Of a stretch of DNA of 45,115 nucleotides, positions 8,575 to 15,884 are shown piece by piece. The position numbers and the translations under genes were made by a program. Origin of the DNA: an uncultured Succinatimonas sp. (GTDB taxonomy: Bacteria > Pseudomonadota > Gammaproteobacteria > Enterobacterales > Succinivibrionaceae); assembly GCA_900552905.1 (NCBI GenBank), contig USBR01000003.1, forward strand, positions 1 through 45,115. Reading direction: 5' to 3'. The first letter of the stretch is position 1; every line of letters starts with the position of its first letter. The notes under the pieces were generated by a model. That model did no database searches. It was not told the DNA's origin and saw nothing but the letters and a program-made list of their open reading frames with translations.

Positions 8575-9960
8575 TTAAGCACTACGACTACCATGACCCT
8601 TGAAGTTCAAACGATAATTGCGCTTGCAGGCTTTGACCCAGGCTTTAGAGCGCCAGCGACTATACATAGCAATACCGCGGATCCATTCATCAGCACAAAA
8701 GCCTATCCATACACCTAAAAGGCCTAGATCTGTATATAAAGCTAAGAAGGTACCTAAAGGCACACTTACGCACCACATCGATAAAATCGCCATCACCACC
8801 GGAAATTTAGTATCACCTACAGCTCGCAGCGAATTGATAATGATGACATTGAGAATGCGTCCTGGCTCCATCACAACTGAAAGCATAAACATCGGTGCAG
8901 CTAAGGCAAAGACCTCAGGACTATCGGTAAATAAACTGATAATAACTTTGCCTGAAAACAGCGGAATGGTAACGGCTAAGATAGCGGTGATAAGCATGCC
9001 TAATTTAACTGAATGCATGAGTTGTTTATAGGCTAAATCAAGCTTCATGGCGCCGGCATAATGAGCAACTAAGATCTCCGTTCCCATACCGATAGAGGCT
9101 GAAAAGAGAATGAGGATCATGCACATCTGAAAATAGATACCATGGGTTGCTAAAGGAATAGCCCCTAAGGAGGCGATGACCGCCGTCATAAACATATATT
9201 GACTATGCCAAGATAGATTCTCACCAGCTCCCGGCAGGCCAATACTTAAGATATGCTTTAAGATCTTCTTTTTAAAGACAAACATAAAGCGCGGGATAAT
9301 TCTTACCTTAGTGCGCTTGATAATCAGCCAAATAAAGGGGATCACCACTAAGGTACGGCCGATGACAGTACTTATGGCCACACCTTCAACCCCAAGCTTA
9401 GGAACACCGCACAAGCCAAAGAGGAATAAGGCATTGCCAATCACAGTGATGATATTGATGACAATGGCCATATACATAGAGTCGCGGGTGCATTCATGGG
9501 CACGCAGAATTTGCGCTGCGCACAGACATAAAGCCTCAGGCAAGAAGCTTAGGGAAATTATCATAAGATAATTGCGCGAGCTCTCTGCAATTTCAGAGGG
9601 TACCTGCATCAGATTGACAATCAAGCCTGAAGAGCAAAAGACGCCTACAGAGATAATGCATCCCCAGATAAGATTAAGGCCTAGGGCCATATGCACAATG
9701 CGACGCGACATCCGGCGATTGCCATTACCTAGAGCCTGTGCACAGCTGACACAAACACCGATATTGATGAAATTAAATAAGATTAGACCTAGATCGAAAA
9801 CCTGATTGCCGACAGTAAGCTCAGCTACTGATTGCACCGAAACCATACCCACCATAGCCATATTGATCATCAAGGTGGCAAAGTGCATACCTAAATCGAT
9901 AAAGATAGGCCAGCTTATAGAAAATAAGGAGCGCTGAAATTGCGGAGCGGCTGCCTGCAT
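8575..9960 (-). CDS. MATE family efflux transporter
   Basis: 461-residue inner-membrane protein with about 12 hydrophobic segments arranged as two similar halves, the layout of MATE (NorM/DinF-like) cation-coupled exporters of cationic drugs and metabolites. Typical segments include VGNQVFDLGLILFNFINIG in the first half and GLPGAGENLSWHSQYMF at the start of the second. The cargo cannot be read from sequence. The start is supported by a GGGAG ribosome site 7 bases from the ATG and by a good promoter at 9994-10021. The tail ends in basic residues (RNYRLNFKGHGSRSA). It precedes aspC on the same strand with about 86 bases between. Confidence 0.9.
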   Translation of the reverse strand: MQAAAPQFQRSLFSISWPIFIDLGMHFATLMINMAMVGMVSVQSVAELTVGNQVFDLGLILFNFINIGVCVSCAQALGNGNRRMSRRIVHMALGLNLIWGCIISVGVFCSSGLIVNLMQVPSEIAESSRNYLMIISLSFLPEALCLCAAQILRAHECTRDSMYMAIVINIITVIGNALFLFGLCGVPKLGVEGVAISTVIGRTLVVIPFIWLIIKRTKVRIIPRFMFVFKKKILKHILSIGLPGAGENLSWHSQYMFMTAVIASLGAIPLATHGIYFQMCMILILFSASIGMGTEILVAHYAGAMKLDLAYKQLMHSVKLGMLITAILAVTIPLFSGKVIISLFTDSPEVFALAAPMFMLSVVMEPGRILNVIIINSLRAVGDTKFPVVMAILSMWCVSVPLGTFLALYTDLGLLGVWIGFCADEWIRGIAMYSRWRSKAWVKACKRNYRLNFKGHGSRSA

Positions 9961-9993
9961 AGGAATATCTCCCTAAAACTAGTGATTTGTGTG

Positions 9994-10021
9994 ATTATAA
10001 TCAAATTTTAGGAAAGCTCAA
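9994..10021 (-). promoter_or_regulatory. Promoter of the MATE gene
   Basis: Minus strand: TTGAGC (10016-10021), 16-bp spacer, perfect TATAAT (9994-9999), ending 33 bases before the ATG. One of the best sigma-70 matches in the window. Confidence 0.65.
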
Positions 10022-10111
10022 TTACCTTTATATGCGTGAGAGCAAATTTTCATGCATACAAGATTGACAGCGCCGTAAAGTCTCTGTTAAAGGCTTAAAT
10101 TCGCGCTTTAT

Positions 10112-10144
10112 ACAGAATAAAGCCCTGAACACAGTCAGGGCTTT
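10112..10144 (-). terminator. Terminator of the amino acid ABC importer operon
   Basis: Perfect 10-bp stem AAAGCCCTGA (10119-10128) with its complement (10135-10144), followed on the minus strand by TTTATTCTG. It lies about 25 bases past the stop of the ATPase gene. Confidence 0.75.
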
Positions 10145-10167
10145 GATGAGGAAGGTGTGAAATGTTT

Positions 10168-10893
10168 TTAGAGGATCTTAGCTAAGAATTCCTGAGTACG
10201 CTTTTGCTTGGGATGATCGAAGATATCCTCAGGAGAGCCTCGCTCTAAGATAATGCCCTGATCCACAAAGAGGACGCGATCGGCTACTTGCTTAGCAAAG
10301 CCCATCTCGTGAGTTACAACCATCATGGTCATACCGCTTTCGGCGAGGGATTTCATTACATCTAAAACCTCATTAACCATTTCCGGATCTAAAGCTGAGG
10401 TCGGCTCATCAAAGAGCATGACCTTAGGATTCATAGCTAAGGCACGGGCAATGGCGACACGCTGTTGCTGACCACCTGAAAGCTCATCGGGGAAAGCGTC
10501 GATCTTATCGGCAAGACCCACACGCTCTAAAAGATCACGCGCGATCTTTTCAGCCTCAGCCTTAGTCTGATGGCGGACATTGATAGGAGCTAAGGTGATG
10601 TTCTGACCTACAGTCATGTGCGGGAAGAGATTGAAATGCTGAAATACCATGCCCACCTCAGCGCGGATGGTATTGATATTAGACTTGCGATTGATAATCT
10701 CACCGTCGATGCTGACAGAACCTGAGGTCGGAACCTCTAAGTAATTGACACAACGCAATAAAGTACTCTTACCGGAGCCTGACGGTCCGATAACAACTAC
10801 TACCTCACTCTTCTCTACGGATAAATCAACACCCTTGATGATCTCATTATTGCCGTAGCTTTTGTGCAGATCTTTAAGTTCAATCATATGCAT
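10168..10893 (-). CDS. glnQ: Polar amino acid ABC importer, ATPase subunit
   Basis: ATPase of a GlnQ/ArtP-type importer that powers uptake of glutamine or a related polar amino acid. It has Walker [10 protein letters not shown], the signature LSGGQQQR, Walker [13 protein letters not shown] and an H-loop in VVTHEMGF; the whole protein tracks E. coli GlnQ (240 residues). I start it at the ATG ending at 10893 (241 residues), five bases after the permease stop, with AAGG inside the permease end as ribosome site; the ATG six bases on ([12 protein letters not shown]) is equally close to GlnQ. A longer in-frame start at 10932 would overlap the permease and add a tail no homologue has. Third gene of the operon. 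The symbol reflects family; the true substrate is not proven. Confidence 0.88.
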   Translation of the reverse strand: MHMIELKDLHKSYGNNEIIKGVDLSVEKSEVVVVIGPSGSGKSTLLRCVNYLEVPTSGSVSIDGEIINRKSNINTIRAEVGMVFQHFNLFPHMTVGQNITLAPINVRHQTKAEAEKIARDLLERVGLADKIDAFPDELSGGQQQRVAIARALAMNPKVMLFDEPTSALDPEMVNEVLDVMKSLAESGMTMMVVTHEMGFAKQVADRVLFVDQGIILERGSPEDIFDHPKQKRTQEFLAKIL

Positions 10894-10897
10894 AATT

Positions 10898-11569
10898 TTA
10901 GGCCTTGCGCTTAGGGTTAAACTTCTTCTCAAGCATGGAGACTATTCTTGAAATAGATAAGGTCATGATGAGGTAAATGATGGCAACGGCACTCCAAATC
11001 TCTAAGGAGCCATAGGTAGAGGCAATGACGAGCTGTCCCTTACGCGTTAATTCCTCAAAGCCGATGACTGAGACTAAGGAGGAATCCTTAAGCATAGCGA
11101 TAAATTCGTTACCTAACTGCGGAATGATGCGACGGAAAGCCTGCGGAATGATGATATAGAGCATGGTCTGATTCCAAGTCATACCTAAGGAACGACCGGC
11201 TTCCATCTGGCCCTTATCGATTGACTGAATACCAGCACGGAAAATTTCGGCTACATACGCACCGGAGTTAATGGAGCAAGCGGTAACAGCAGCGACGAAA
11301 GGCTCGATGCGCATACCTAAAACTGTAGGTAAGGCAAAGTAGATGATAAAGATCTGAACGAGTAACGGCGTACCGCGGATGAAGTCTACATAAACCTTAG
11401 CGGGAATACGTAACCATCTGTAGCTAGAGAGCTCGGCAATACCGACAAATAAACCGATAAGAACACCGCAGGCAACAGCTACAGCAGAAATTTCAATAGT
11501 AACGAGGGCACCAACACCTAAAAGCGGTAATGATGTCCAAATCAATTCTAAATCAAAAGGGAATGGCAT
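10898..11569 (-). CDS. glnP: Polar amino acid ABC importer, permease subunit
   Basis: 223-residue inner-membrane permease of the His/Glu/Gln/Arg family (HisM/GlnP type). The EAA loop that contacts the ATPase is visible in [33 protein letters not shown], shortened here as [14 protein letters not shown] followed by [16 protein letters not shown]. About five membrane spans (for example residues 15-40, 55-80 and 195-212). It forms a homodimer as usual for single-permease systems of this kind. It follows the binding-protein gene after 76 bases containing a hairpin, and precedes the ATPase gene by four bases. The substrate is inferred only from family similarity. Confidence 0.9.
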   Translation of the reverse strand: MPFPFDLELIWTSLPLLGVGALVTIEISAVAVACGVLIGLFVGIAELSSYRWLRIPAKVYVDFIRGTPLLVQIFIIYFALPTVLGMRIEPFVAAVTACSINSGAYVAEIFRAGIQSIDKGQMEAGRSLGMTWNQTMLYIIIPQAFRRIIPQLGNEFIAMLKDSSLVSVIGFEELTRKGQLVIASTYGSLEIWSAVAIIYLIMTLSISRIVSMLEKKFNPKRKA

Positions 11570-11592
11570 AAGTGCTTGTATTTAATTAAGGG

Positions 11593-11626
11593 AAAAAACA
11601 AGGACACACACCTTGGTGTATGTCCT
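11593..11626 (-). terminator. Intra-operon hairpin after the binding-protein gene
   Basis: On the minus strand a 12-bp stem with one imperfect pair (11615-11626 with 11601-11612, 2-base gap) followed by TTGTTTTTT. It begins 19 bases after the binding-protein stop and ends 31 bases before the permease ATG. It looks like a partial terminator or 3' stabiliser that lets the binding protein be made in excess. Confidence 0.65.
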
Positions 11627-11645
11627 AAGTTACTAACTCGCAGAA

Positions 11646-12395
11646 TTATTCTGCAACTTTAAACCACTTCTTGTGAATCTCAGCGAAAGTACCGTTCTCA
11701 CGGATCTTCTTAAGACCACTATTGATGGCTTCTAAAACCTCAGGATTGTTCTTGCCTACGGCAATACCGTATTGCTCGCCATCTAAGATTTCCGGAATTT
11801 CAACATATTCGTCAGAGTGCATCTTAGATAAGAAATACAGATTGACCGGACGATCGTTCATGACAGCTTCACAGCCCTTAGCCTTCAGCTCCATGAAAGC
11901 CTCAGGAACGGTATTGAAGGCACCGACCTTACCGGAAATGCGCTGAGCATTCTTAGCACCGGTAGTACCGATCTGAACGCAGATACGAGATGAGCTTAAA
12001 TCAGAGATCTTCTTGTACTTATCAGTATTAGAGGCCAAGATAACGGCGGATAAACCTGAATTGTAGTAAGGATCAGAGAAATTAACCTTCTTAGCACGCT
12101 CAGGAGTAATGGTGATGCCAGCGATGGCAGCGTCGATCTGAGAGGTCAACATAGCCGGAATTAAGCCGTCAAAAGGCATATTGACAACTTCAACCTTAAA
12201 GCCCTCAGCTGCACCAATGGCCTTGATGATATCAATATCATAACCAGTAGGTTCGTCAGAGCCCTGCTCCATAAACTCAAAAGGAGCGAAGGTTGCCTCA
12301 GTACCTACACGCAAAACCTGCTCAGCACTAGCTGTACCCATAAAGAAGACGGCGCAAGCACAAACGGCGGCCGCAGATGCAAATTTCTTAAACAT
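11646..12395 (-). CDS. glnH: Polar amino acid ABC importer, periplasmic binding protein
   Basis: Extracytoplasmic solute-binding protein family 3. Starting at the ATG ending at 12395 gives 249 residues (E. coli GlnH has 248) with a clean signal peptide, MFKKFASAAAVCACAVFFMG ending TASA before EQVLRVG. A strong AGGAAGAG ribosome site 5 bases upstream decides this start; an in-frame ATG at 12446 would put 17 extra residues before the signal peptide. Family hallmarks are GTEATFAPFEF, GYDIDIIKAIG and DAAIAGITITPERAKKVNFS. It delivers a polar amino acid to the permease. First gene of the operon, with its own promoter at 12467-12494 and a hairpin behind it, so probably the most abundant subunit. 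Confidence 0.92.
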   Translation of the reverse strand: MFKKFASAAAVCACAVFFMGTASAEQVLRVGTEATFAPFEFMEQGSDEPTGYDIDIIKAIGAAEGFKVEVVNMPFDGLIPAMLTSQIDAAIAGITITPERAKKVNFSDPYYNSGLSAVILASNTDKYKKISDLSSSRICVQIGTTGAKNAQRISGKVGAFNTVPEAFMELKAKGCEAVMNDRPVNLYFLSKMHSDEYVEIPEILDGEQYGIAVGKNNPEVLEAINSGLKKIRENGTFAEIHKKWFKVAE

Positions 12396-12466
12396 TTTCA
12401 CTCTTCCTGCAATGAAGGATGCGCCCTTCAAAAGAAAATTTCTCAAAGAACGCTTTTGTTGCCGCT

Positions 12467-12494
12467 ATTGTAGCAATTACCGACGCACAAACAA
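12467..12494 (-). promoter_or_regulatory. Promoter of the amino acid importer operon
   Basis: Minus strand: TTGTTT (12489-12494), 16-bp spacer, TACAAT (12467-12472) with an upstream TGC, i.e. an extended -10. The leader would be about 65 bases. The 13-base core TTGCTACAATAGC recurs exactly before the gene at 15147-15788. Confidence 0.6.
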
Positions 12495-12643
12495 AGACAT
12501 AAATGCTACCAAAAAGCATTTTCTCGGTGAAATCTAAAAGAAATTTTACAAATATTTTTCATTTCACATTTTTTTGTTTCAAGCCCTGAAGGTTTTGATC
12601 TAATATTAAGTTTAACTAAAACAATTGCTAACGGGAGTTAAAA

Positions 12644-13252
12644 GTGGCGATCAAAAATGTGGTTTTCGATTTAGGCGGTGTACTTATCGACTGGAATCCG
12701 CGTTATTTCTACAAAGATTATTTTAAAGATGATGAGAAAATGGAATATTTTCTCCAGAATATCGCCACCTCTGAGTGGAATGCACAGATGGATCGCGGTC
12801 GCACCTTCGATGAATGCACTCAGGAACTTGCAGCTAAATACCCTGAATTTGCCGATGCCTGCTTAAAGTATAAGAGCGGCTGGTATTCTATGCTCAACGG
12901 CGAAATCCCTTGCGGTATGCAGATTTTAGATGCGGTAAAAAAGAGTGGCCGTTATGTCATCTATGGCTTGACTAATTGGTCAGCTGAAACCTTCCCCTAT
13001 GCCTTTGAGCATTTCAAATTCTTACAGGAATTTGAGGGCATTGTGGTCTCAGGCGAGGAAAAGATGACTAAGCCTGAAAAGGGTATCTTCCTCACCCTCT
13101 TTGAGCGCTATCACCTCAATCCTGAGGAGTGCTTATATATGGATGATAATATCCACAATATCGAGACAGCTAAGTCCCGCGGTATGCACGCTTATCTCTT
13201 CACCGGCACCCCTGAGTGTCAGACCCAAATTCTCAAAGCTCTAAAGCTTTAA
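12644..13252 (+). CDS. HAD-superfamily hydrolase (YihX-like phosphatase)
   Basis: 202-residue cytosolic HAD hydrolase. Motif I is VFDLGGVLID with nucleophile D9; the second aspartate usual in HAD phosphatases (D-x-D) is glycine, as also in E. coli YihX (glucose-1-phosphatase) and haloacid dehalogenases. Motif II is GLTNWS, motif III the lysine in TKPEKGIF, motif IV the acid pair in YMDDNIHNIETAK. The likely reaction is dephosphorylation of a small sugar phosphate, but dehalogenase-type activity is possible. The start is GTG, supported by GGGAG 6 bases before it. It diverges from the ABC importer and ends in a good terminator. Confidence 0.85.
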   Translation: MAIKNVVFDLGGVLIDWNPRYFYKDYFKDDEKMEYFLQNIATSEWNAQMDRGRTFDECTQELAAKYPEFADACLKYKSGWYSMLNGEIPCGMQILDAVKKSGRYVIYGLTNWSAETFPYAFEHFKFLQEFEGIVVSGEEKMTKPEKGIFLTLFERYHLNPEECLYMDDNIHNIETAKSRGMHAYLFTGTPECQTQILKALKL

Positions 13253-13259
13253 GTCATAG

Positions 13260-13283
13260 GCGCTCCTTAAGGAGCGCTTTTAG
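13260..13283 (+). terminator. Terminator of HAD hydrolase gene
   Basis: 7-bp GC-rich stem GCGCTCC/GGAGCGC (13260-13266 with 13271-13277) followed by TTTTAGTTT. Confidence 0.8.
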
Positions 13284-13325
13284 TTTGCCCCTAGCCCTTT
13301 TTCTTTAGTCTTTAAGGCTTATATC

Positions 13326-13802
13326 ATGATTACTCCGGCACAGACTTTTTTAAATCAACATAAAATCCCCTATAAGACCTATAGTTATGACTGCACAGTC
13401 GATCATGACTTTGGTAAATTTGCCGCCCACGCTTTAAACTTAGATGAAAATATTGTCTTTAAGACCATCTTGCTCTGTCACGATAAGACCTATGTCACCG
13501 CCATCACTCCCGTCAATGCCATGATCTCCTTAAAAAATGCCGCGAGAATCATGGGCCTTAAGAGTTTAGAGGTAGCCGATCCGGCTACCGCTCAGCGCAT
13601 TACGGGTTTTGTCATCGGTGGCGTTAGCCCTTTTGGCCAAAAGCGCCGTACCCTCACATTGCTTGCGGAGAGTGCCTTAGAGTATGAGGAAATCCTTGTC
13701 TCAGGCGGTCGTCGCGGCTTTTCTGTTGGTCTAAAGCCTCAGGATCTCATAGCAGTTCTCAATGCTAAAGTCGGCGACTTCCTTGAACATAAGGAACACT
13801 AA
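13326..13802 (+). CDS. ybaK: Cys-tRNA(Pro)/Cys-tRNA(Cys) deacylase
   Basis: 158 residues of the YbaK/EbsC family, which hydrolyses Cys wrongly attached to tRNA(Pro) in trans to prolyl-tRNA synthetase. It follows E. coli YbaK closely: MITPAQTFLNQHKIPYKTY at the N terminus, VFKTILL with the conserved lysine, TPVNAMISLKNAARIMGLK, ADPATAQRITGFVIGGVSPFGQKRR with the conserved GGxSPxG loop, and VSGGRRGFSVGL. Whole domain, no extra parts. Stand-alone gene between two terminators; no strong ribosome site is seen before the ATG. Confidence 0.93.
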   Translation: MITPAQTFLNQHKIPYKTYSYDCTVDHDFGKFAAHALNLDENIVFKTILLCHDKTYVTAITPVNAMISLKNAARIMGLKSLEVADPATAQRITGFVIGGVSPFGQKRRTLTLLAESALEYEEILVSGGRRGFSVGLKPQDLIAVLNAKVGDFLEHKEH

Positions 13803-13810
13803 GAATAAGC

Positions 13811-13834
13811 AAGGCCGCAACTGCGGCCTTAAAT
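13811..13834. terminator. Shared terminator of ybaK and dtxR-like gene
   Basis: Perfect 9-bp stem AAGGCCGCA with TGCGGCCTT (13811-13819, 13822-13830), centred between the convergent genes. Tails are only weakly T-rich on either strand. A near-identical stem recurs at 28992-29011. Confidence 0.65.
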
Positions 13835-13852
13835 GTAGATTTGGGAATTGAT

Positions 13853-14305
13853 TTAGACGCTAAGATTGCGCTCATGTAAAAATCTAATGATACCTTGCAG
13901 GGTTTCATCAGAAATTACATGCTCAATGCGACAGGCATCGCGCTCGGCCACATCTAAGGGTACCTTGGCGATTTCTTGAAAGAGTACAGTGAGAACCTGA
14001 TGCGTGTGGAAAATATTTTGCGCTAATTTTTGGCCCGCTGGGGTAAATTCCAGATCGCCACTGTCAGCAATATGGATAAGCCCTTTTTCACGTAAAAGGC
14101 CTAAACCACGGCTTACCGAGGCTTTGCTCAGACGTAGCTCATTGGCAATATCCACCGCGCGCACTAAGCCACCATCACGTCTTTCCTTTAAAACTAAGAT
14201 GGTTTCTAAATAGTTTTCACCTGATTCTGCAATAGCACCTGTACGCGGAGGCAAAGGCTCAGGAACAGCCTCTAAAGCTGAAGGTGCCTGATTTGTCTTC
14301 ATCAT
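13853..14305 (-). CDS. DtxR-family metal-dependent transcriptional regulator
   Basis: 150 residues: an unstructured Pro-rich start (1-27), a winged-helix DNA-binding domain (about 28-90, with helix-turn-helix VDIANELRLSKASVSRGLGLL) and a dimerisation/metal domain. In the latter, ERDACRIEHVISDE places C125, E128 and H129 as in the C-x2-EH site of DtxR; manganese-type MntR has Glu in place of this Cys, so iron sensing is more likely. No SH3-like third domain, which is common for short members. It follows the Fur-like gene by 22 bases with no terminator. A DtxR-box-like palindrome at 15083-15098 in the same patch is a plausible target. Two adjacent ATGs could serve as the start. Confidence 0.88.
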   Translation of the reverse strand: MMKTNQAPSALEAVPEPLPPRTGAIAESGENYLETILVLKERRDGGLVRAVDIANELRLSKASVSRGLGLLREKGLIHIADSGDLEFTPAGQKLAQNIFHTHQVLTVLFQEIAKVPLDVAERDACRIEHVISDETLQGIIRFLHERNLSV

Positions 14306-14327
14306 TTGCTTTTTTTATTCTAATTAT

Positions 14328-14771
14328 CTACTTAATCACCGAAACGTTGAGTTTGTCGCCAACTAATGTCAGCTGTATTTTATTATTATGCCCTAAAGCA
14401 CCTTTAGAAATCATGCCTAAGCGCACAAGCTCGGTTAAATCTAACTTCGCGCCATTCATAATACTGCGGCCCTTGCCATCAGTTACCGTGCCAATAGTCG
14501 GAGTTAAAGGCTGCATACCTAAATTGCGGGTCTTAGAGATTACACCGATTTGCTCTAAACGATTGATAAGGCGATAGACTGTGGCGATACCTAAATCAGG
14601 AACATATTGTCGTGCTTCATACCATAATTCCTTAGGGGAAGTGCATTGACTATTAGTTAAAATATCAATGATATGGCGGCGTTGCACAGTCATACGCAAA
14701 CCACTAGCTTCAAGTTTGCGCAAAGTGTCGTCAGTTAGGGTACCGACGCTATAGGTGGTATTCTCGTCCAT
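14328..14771 (-). CDS. Fur-like regulator with divergent C-terminal half
   Basis: 147 residues. The N-terminal half (about 15-82) is a clear Fur-family winged helix: LEASGLRMTVQRRHIIDIL, then PDLGIATVYRLINRLEQIGVI, the DNA-reading helix of Fur, Zur and PerR. After it the family's His/Cys cluster (HHHDHLxC, CxxC) is missing; the remaining 60 residues contain one histidine and no cysteine, so the standard metal sites are absent. The reading frame is intact and ends naturally. It may bind DNA without metal, sense something else, or dimerise with another Fur protein. A strong AAGAAGG ribosome site precedes the ATG. Located 22 bases before the DtxR-type gene and probably in its operon. Confidence 0.75.
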   Translation of the reverse strand: MDENTTYSVGTLTDDTLRKLEASGLRMTVQRRHIIDILTNSQCTSPKELWYEARQYVPDLGIATVYRLINRLEQIGVISKTRNLGMQPLTPTIGTVTDGKGRSIMNGAKLDLTELVRLGMISKGALGHNNKIQLTLVGDKLNVSVIK

Positions 14772-14802
14772 GTTTGGCCTTCTTAAGAGTTGTCATGCAC
14801 AT

Positions 14803-14832
14803 TTAATATGGAGGCAAAAAAAATAATTTCAA
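14803..14832 (-). promoter_or_regulatory. Candidate promoter of Fur-like/DtxR-like operon
   Basis: Minus strand: TTGAAA (14827-14832), 18-bp spacer, TATTAA (14803-14808), ending 31 bases before the Fur-like ATG. Confidence 0.45.
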
Positions 14833-14868
14833 GACTTAAGAAAGAATTTTATTTTCTAATAAGTGGGA

Positions 14869-15057
14869 TTAGAACTTTTTTTGCCCGTTTACTGGGGTCT
14901 CTTCTTCATGATCACAGCATGCGCCCTTTTTAACTTTACTATCATGACAACAGCAAGCGGAGCTATGGGAAAAAGTTCTAAAAATTTTTCTTAAGCCAAA
15001 ATAAGTTAATAAAACTACTCCTGCCAAAATGACATAGAGTACGATCTTAGATAGCAT
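14869..15057 (-). CDS. Small Cys-rich membrane protein (FeoB-associated-like)
   Basis: From the ATG ending at 15057, 62 residues: one membrane span (4-22), a basic stretch (RKIF), then a Cys/His-rich tail with CCCH at 35-38 and CCDH at 47-50 and an acidic/polar end. AGGAG 7 bases upstream fixes this start; a longer in-frame start at 15090 lies inside the operator palindrome. The plan (single span plus clustered cysteines) resembles FeoB-associated Cys-rich membrane proteins, but no feoA or feoB is in the window, so that name is tentative. It could bind ferrous or another soft metal at the membrane. Its promoter carries a DtxR-box-like palindrome over the -10 region, pointing to metal-dependent repression, probably by the regulator two genes downstream. 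Confidence 0.7.
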   Translation of the reverse strand: MLSKIVLYVILAGVVLLTYFGLRKIFRTFSHSSACCCHDSKVKKGACCDHEEETPVNGQKKF

Positions 15058-15082
15058 ATAAAAACTCCTAGTTTTAGTAAGT

Positions 15083-15119
15083 GTTAGCATATGCTAACGA
15101 CTTTTTCTAAAAACTACAA
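15083..15119 (-). promoter_or_regulatory. Promoter with overlapping DtxR-box-like operator
   Basis: Minus strand: TTGTAG (15114-15119), exactly 17 bp, TAGCAT (15091-15096). The perfect 16-bp palindrome GTTAGCATATGCTAAC (15083-15098) covers the -10 box. It keeps the TTAG...CTAA arms of the classical DtxR/IdeR box. A bound repressor would block RNA polymerase. Confidence 0.65.
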
Positions 15120-15146
15120 GCGCTATTTGCTCTAAGATCCAAAATG

Positions 15147-15788
15147 TTACAGCGTAAATAAAAAGCCTAGAATAAAGATCATCATTAAAATGCCGCCGAT
15201 GATGGTGATGATCTTTTTACCTAATTTTACATTAAGCTCTAAATTATGCTTGTCATCTAATTTTTTATGATTAAGACGACGCTTTAGATCGTAAAGTGTG
15301 AGCTCAGCATTAGCGACACGATGTCCAATAATAGCGGGAATACCGCTAACACGATAATAATTGAGACTAAAACCGATAGAGTTTTTAATAAACTTAGTCT
15401 CGCTAAATTTTAAAACGACATTACCCCCGCATTCGTGGGTAAAGTTGATGAGCGCCCATTTAGCTGCTGTGAGATTACGATGCTCAGTGGAAATGGAATG
15501 CGAGGCTCTATCGACAAGCTCATAACCATCAGGAATACCTTCACGGCACAGGCCAATTTTCTCAGGCTCAGTCATGAAGATCTTGCTTTCATAGAAGTCC
15601 TCAGCGACACGCAAAACTATATTGACCGCCTCATCCTCAGAGTTAAGCTCAAATAGCACTTCCATTGAAGCTTCAGGTGGTACCTCCGCTTTTAAATCAG
15701 AAAGTGCAAAGCTTAAAATACGACCGTCATCGGACTGAATCCGGCCTGACTGCGTCTTAGGATCGATGGTTGTAATAATTCCGTGCAT
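15147..15788 (-). CDS. OB-fold (cold-shock-like) N-terminus with C-terminal membrane span, unknown
   Basis: 213 residues, no confident family. Residues 1-60 read like a cold-shock/OB-fold domain (MHGIITTIDPKTQSGRIQSD, then GRILSFALSDLK), lacking the aromatic RNA-binding motifs of true Csp proteins. A mixed middle region (65-165) follows, then a basic stretch (RRLNHKKLDDKH) and one hydrophobic segment near the C terminus (about 193-212), so it is probably a tail-anchored inner-membrane protein. A good GAGGTG ribosome site precedes the ATG. It follows cstA after a terminator and has its own TACAAT -10 box at 15806-15811. No terminator separates it from the small Cys-rich gene downstream. Function unknown. 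Confidence 0.75.
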   Translation of the reverse strand: MHGIITTIDPKTQSGRIQSDDGRILSFALSDLKAEVPPEASMEVLFELNSEDEAVNIVLRVAEDFYESKIFMTEPEKIGLCREGIPDGYELVDRASHSISTEHRNLTAAKWALINFTHECGGNVVLKFSETKFIKNSIGFSLNYYRVSGIPAIIGHRVANAELTLYDLKRRLNHKKLDDKHNLELNVKLGKKIITIIGGILMMIFILGFLFTL

Positions 15789-15805
15789 AAGTCACCTCTA
15801 AAGCT

Positions 15806-15811
15806 ATTGTA
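15806..15811 (-). promoter_or_regulatory. Extended -10 box before OB-fold/TM gene
   Basis: TGCTACAAT on the minus strand, 17 bases 5' of the ATG. Identical over 13 bases (TTGCTACAATAGC) to the -10 region of the amino acid importer. No clear -35. Confidence 0.45.
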
Positions 15812-15828
15812 GCAAAAAGGTCCTTTTA

Positions 15829-15864
15829 AAAATACCAAAAGGGCCACAATGCTGCGGCCCTTTT
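15829..15864 (-). terminator. Terminator of cstA
   Basis: 9-bp stem (15856-15864 with 15837-15845), followed on the minus strand by GGTATTTTTA. Begins 20 bases past the cstA stop. Confidence 0.75.
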
Positions 15865-15884
15865 TAGTATTTAGAAATTGAGCT

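Noticed and set aside
8618..9805. Several plus-strand open frames (8618-9031, 9311-9571, 9572-9805) opposite the MATE gene
   Set aside because: All lie antisense to a clear transporter gene and show no family features.
12396..12446. Longer start for the amino acid binding protein
   Set aside because: Would put 17 polar/hydrophobic residues before a normal signal peptide, and a strong ribosome site supports the ATG at 12395.
14328..14771. Fur-like gene as a decayed pseudogene
   Set aside because: Frame is intact, strong ribosome site, operon context preserved; divergence is confined to the C-terminal half.
15060..15090. Longer start (15090) for the Cys-rich membrane protein
   Set aside because: That codon lies inside the operator palindrome and lacks a ribosome site; the ATG ending at 15057 has AGGAG.
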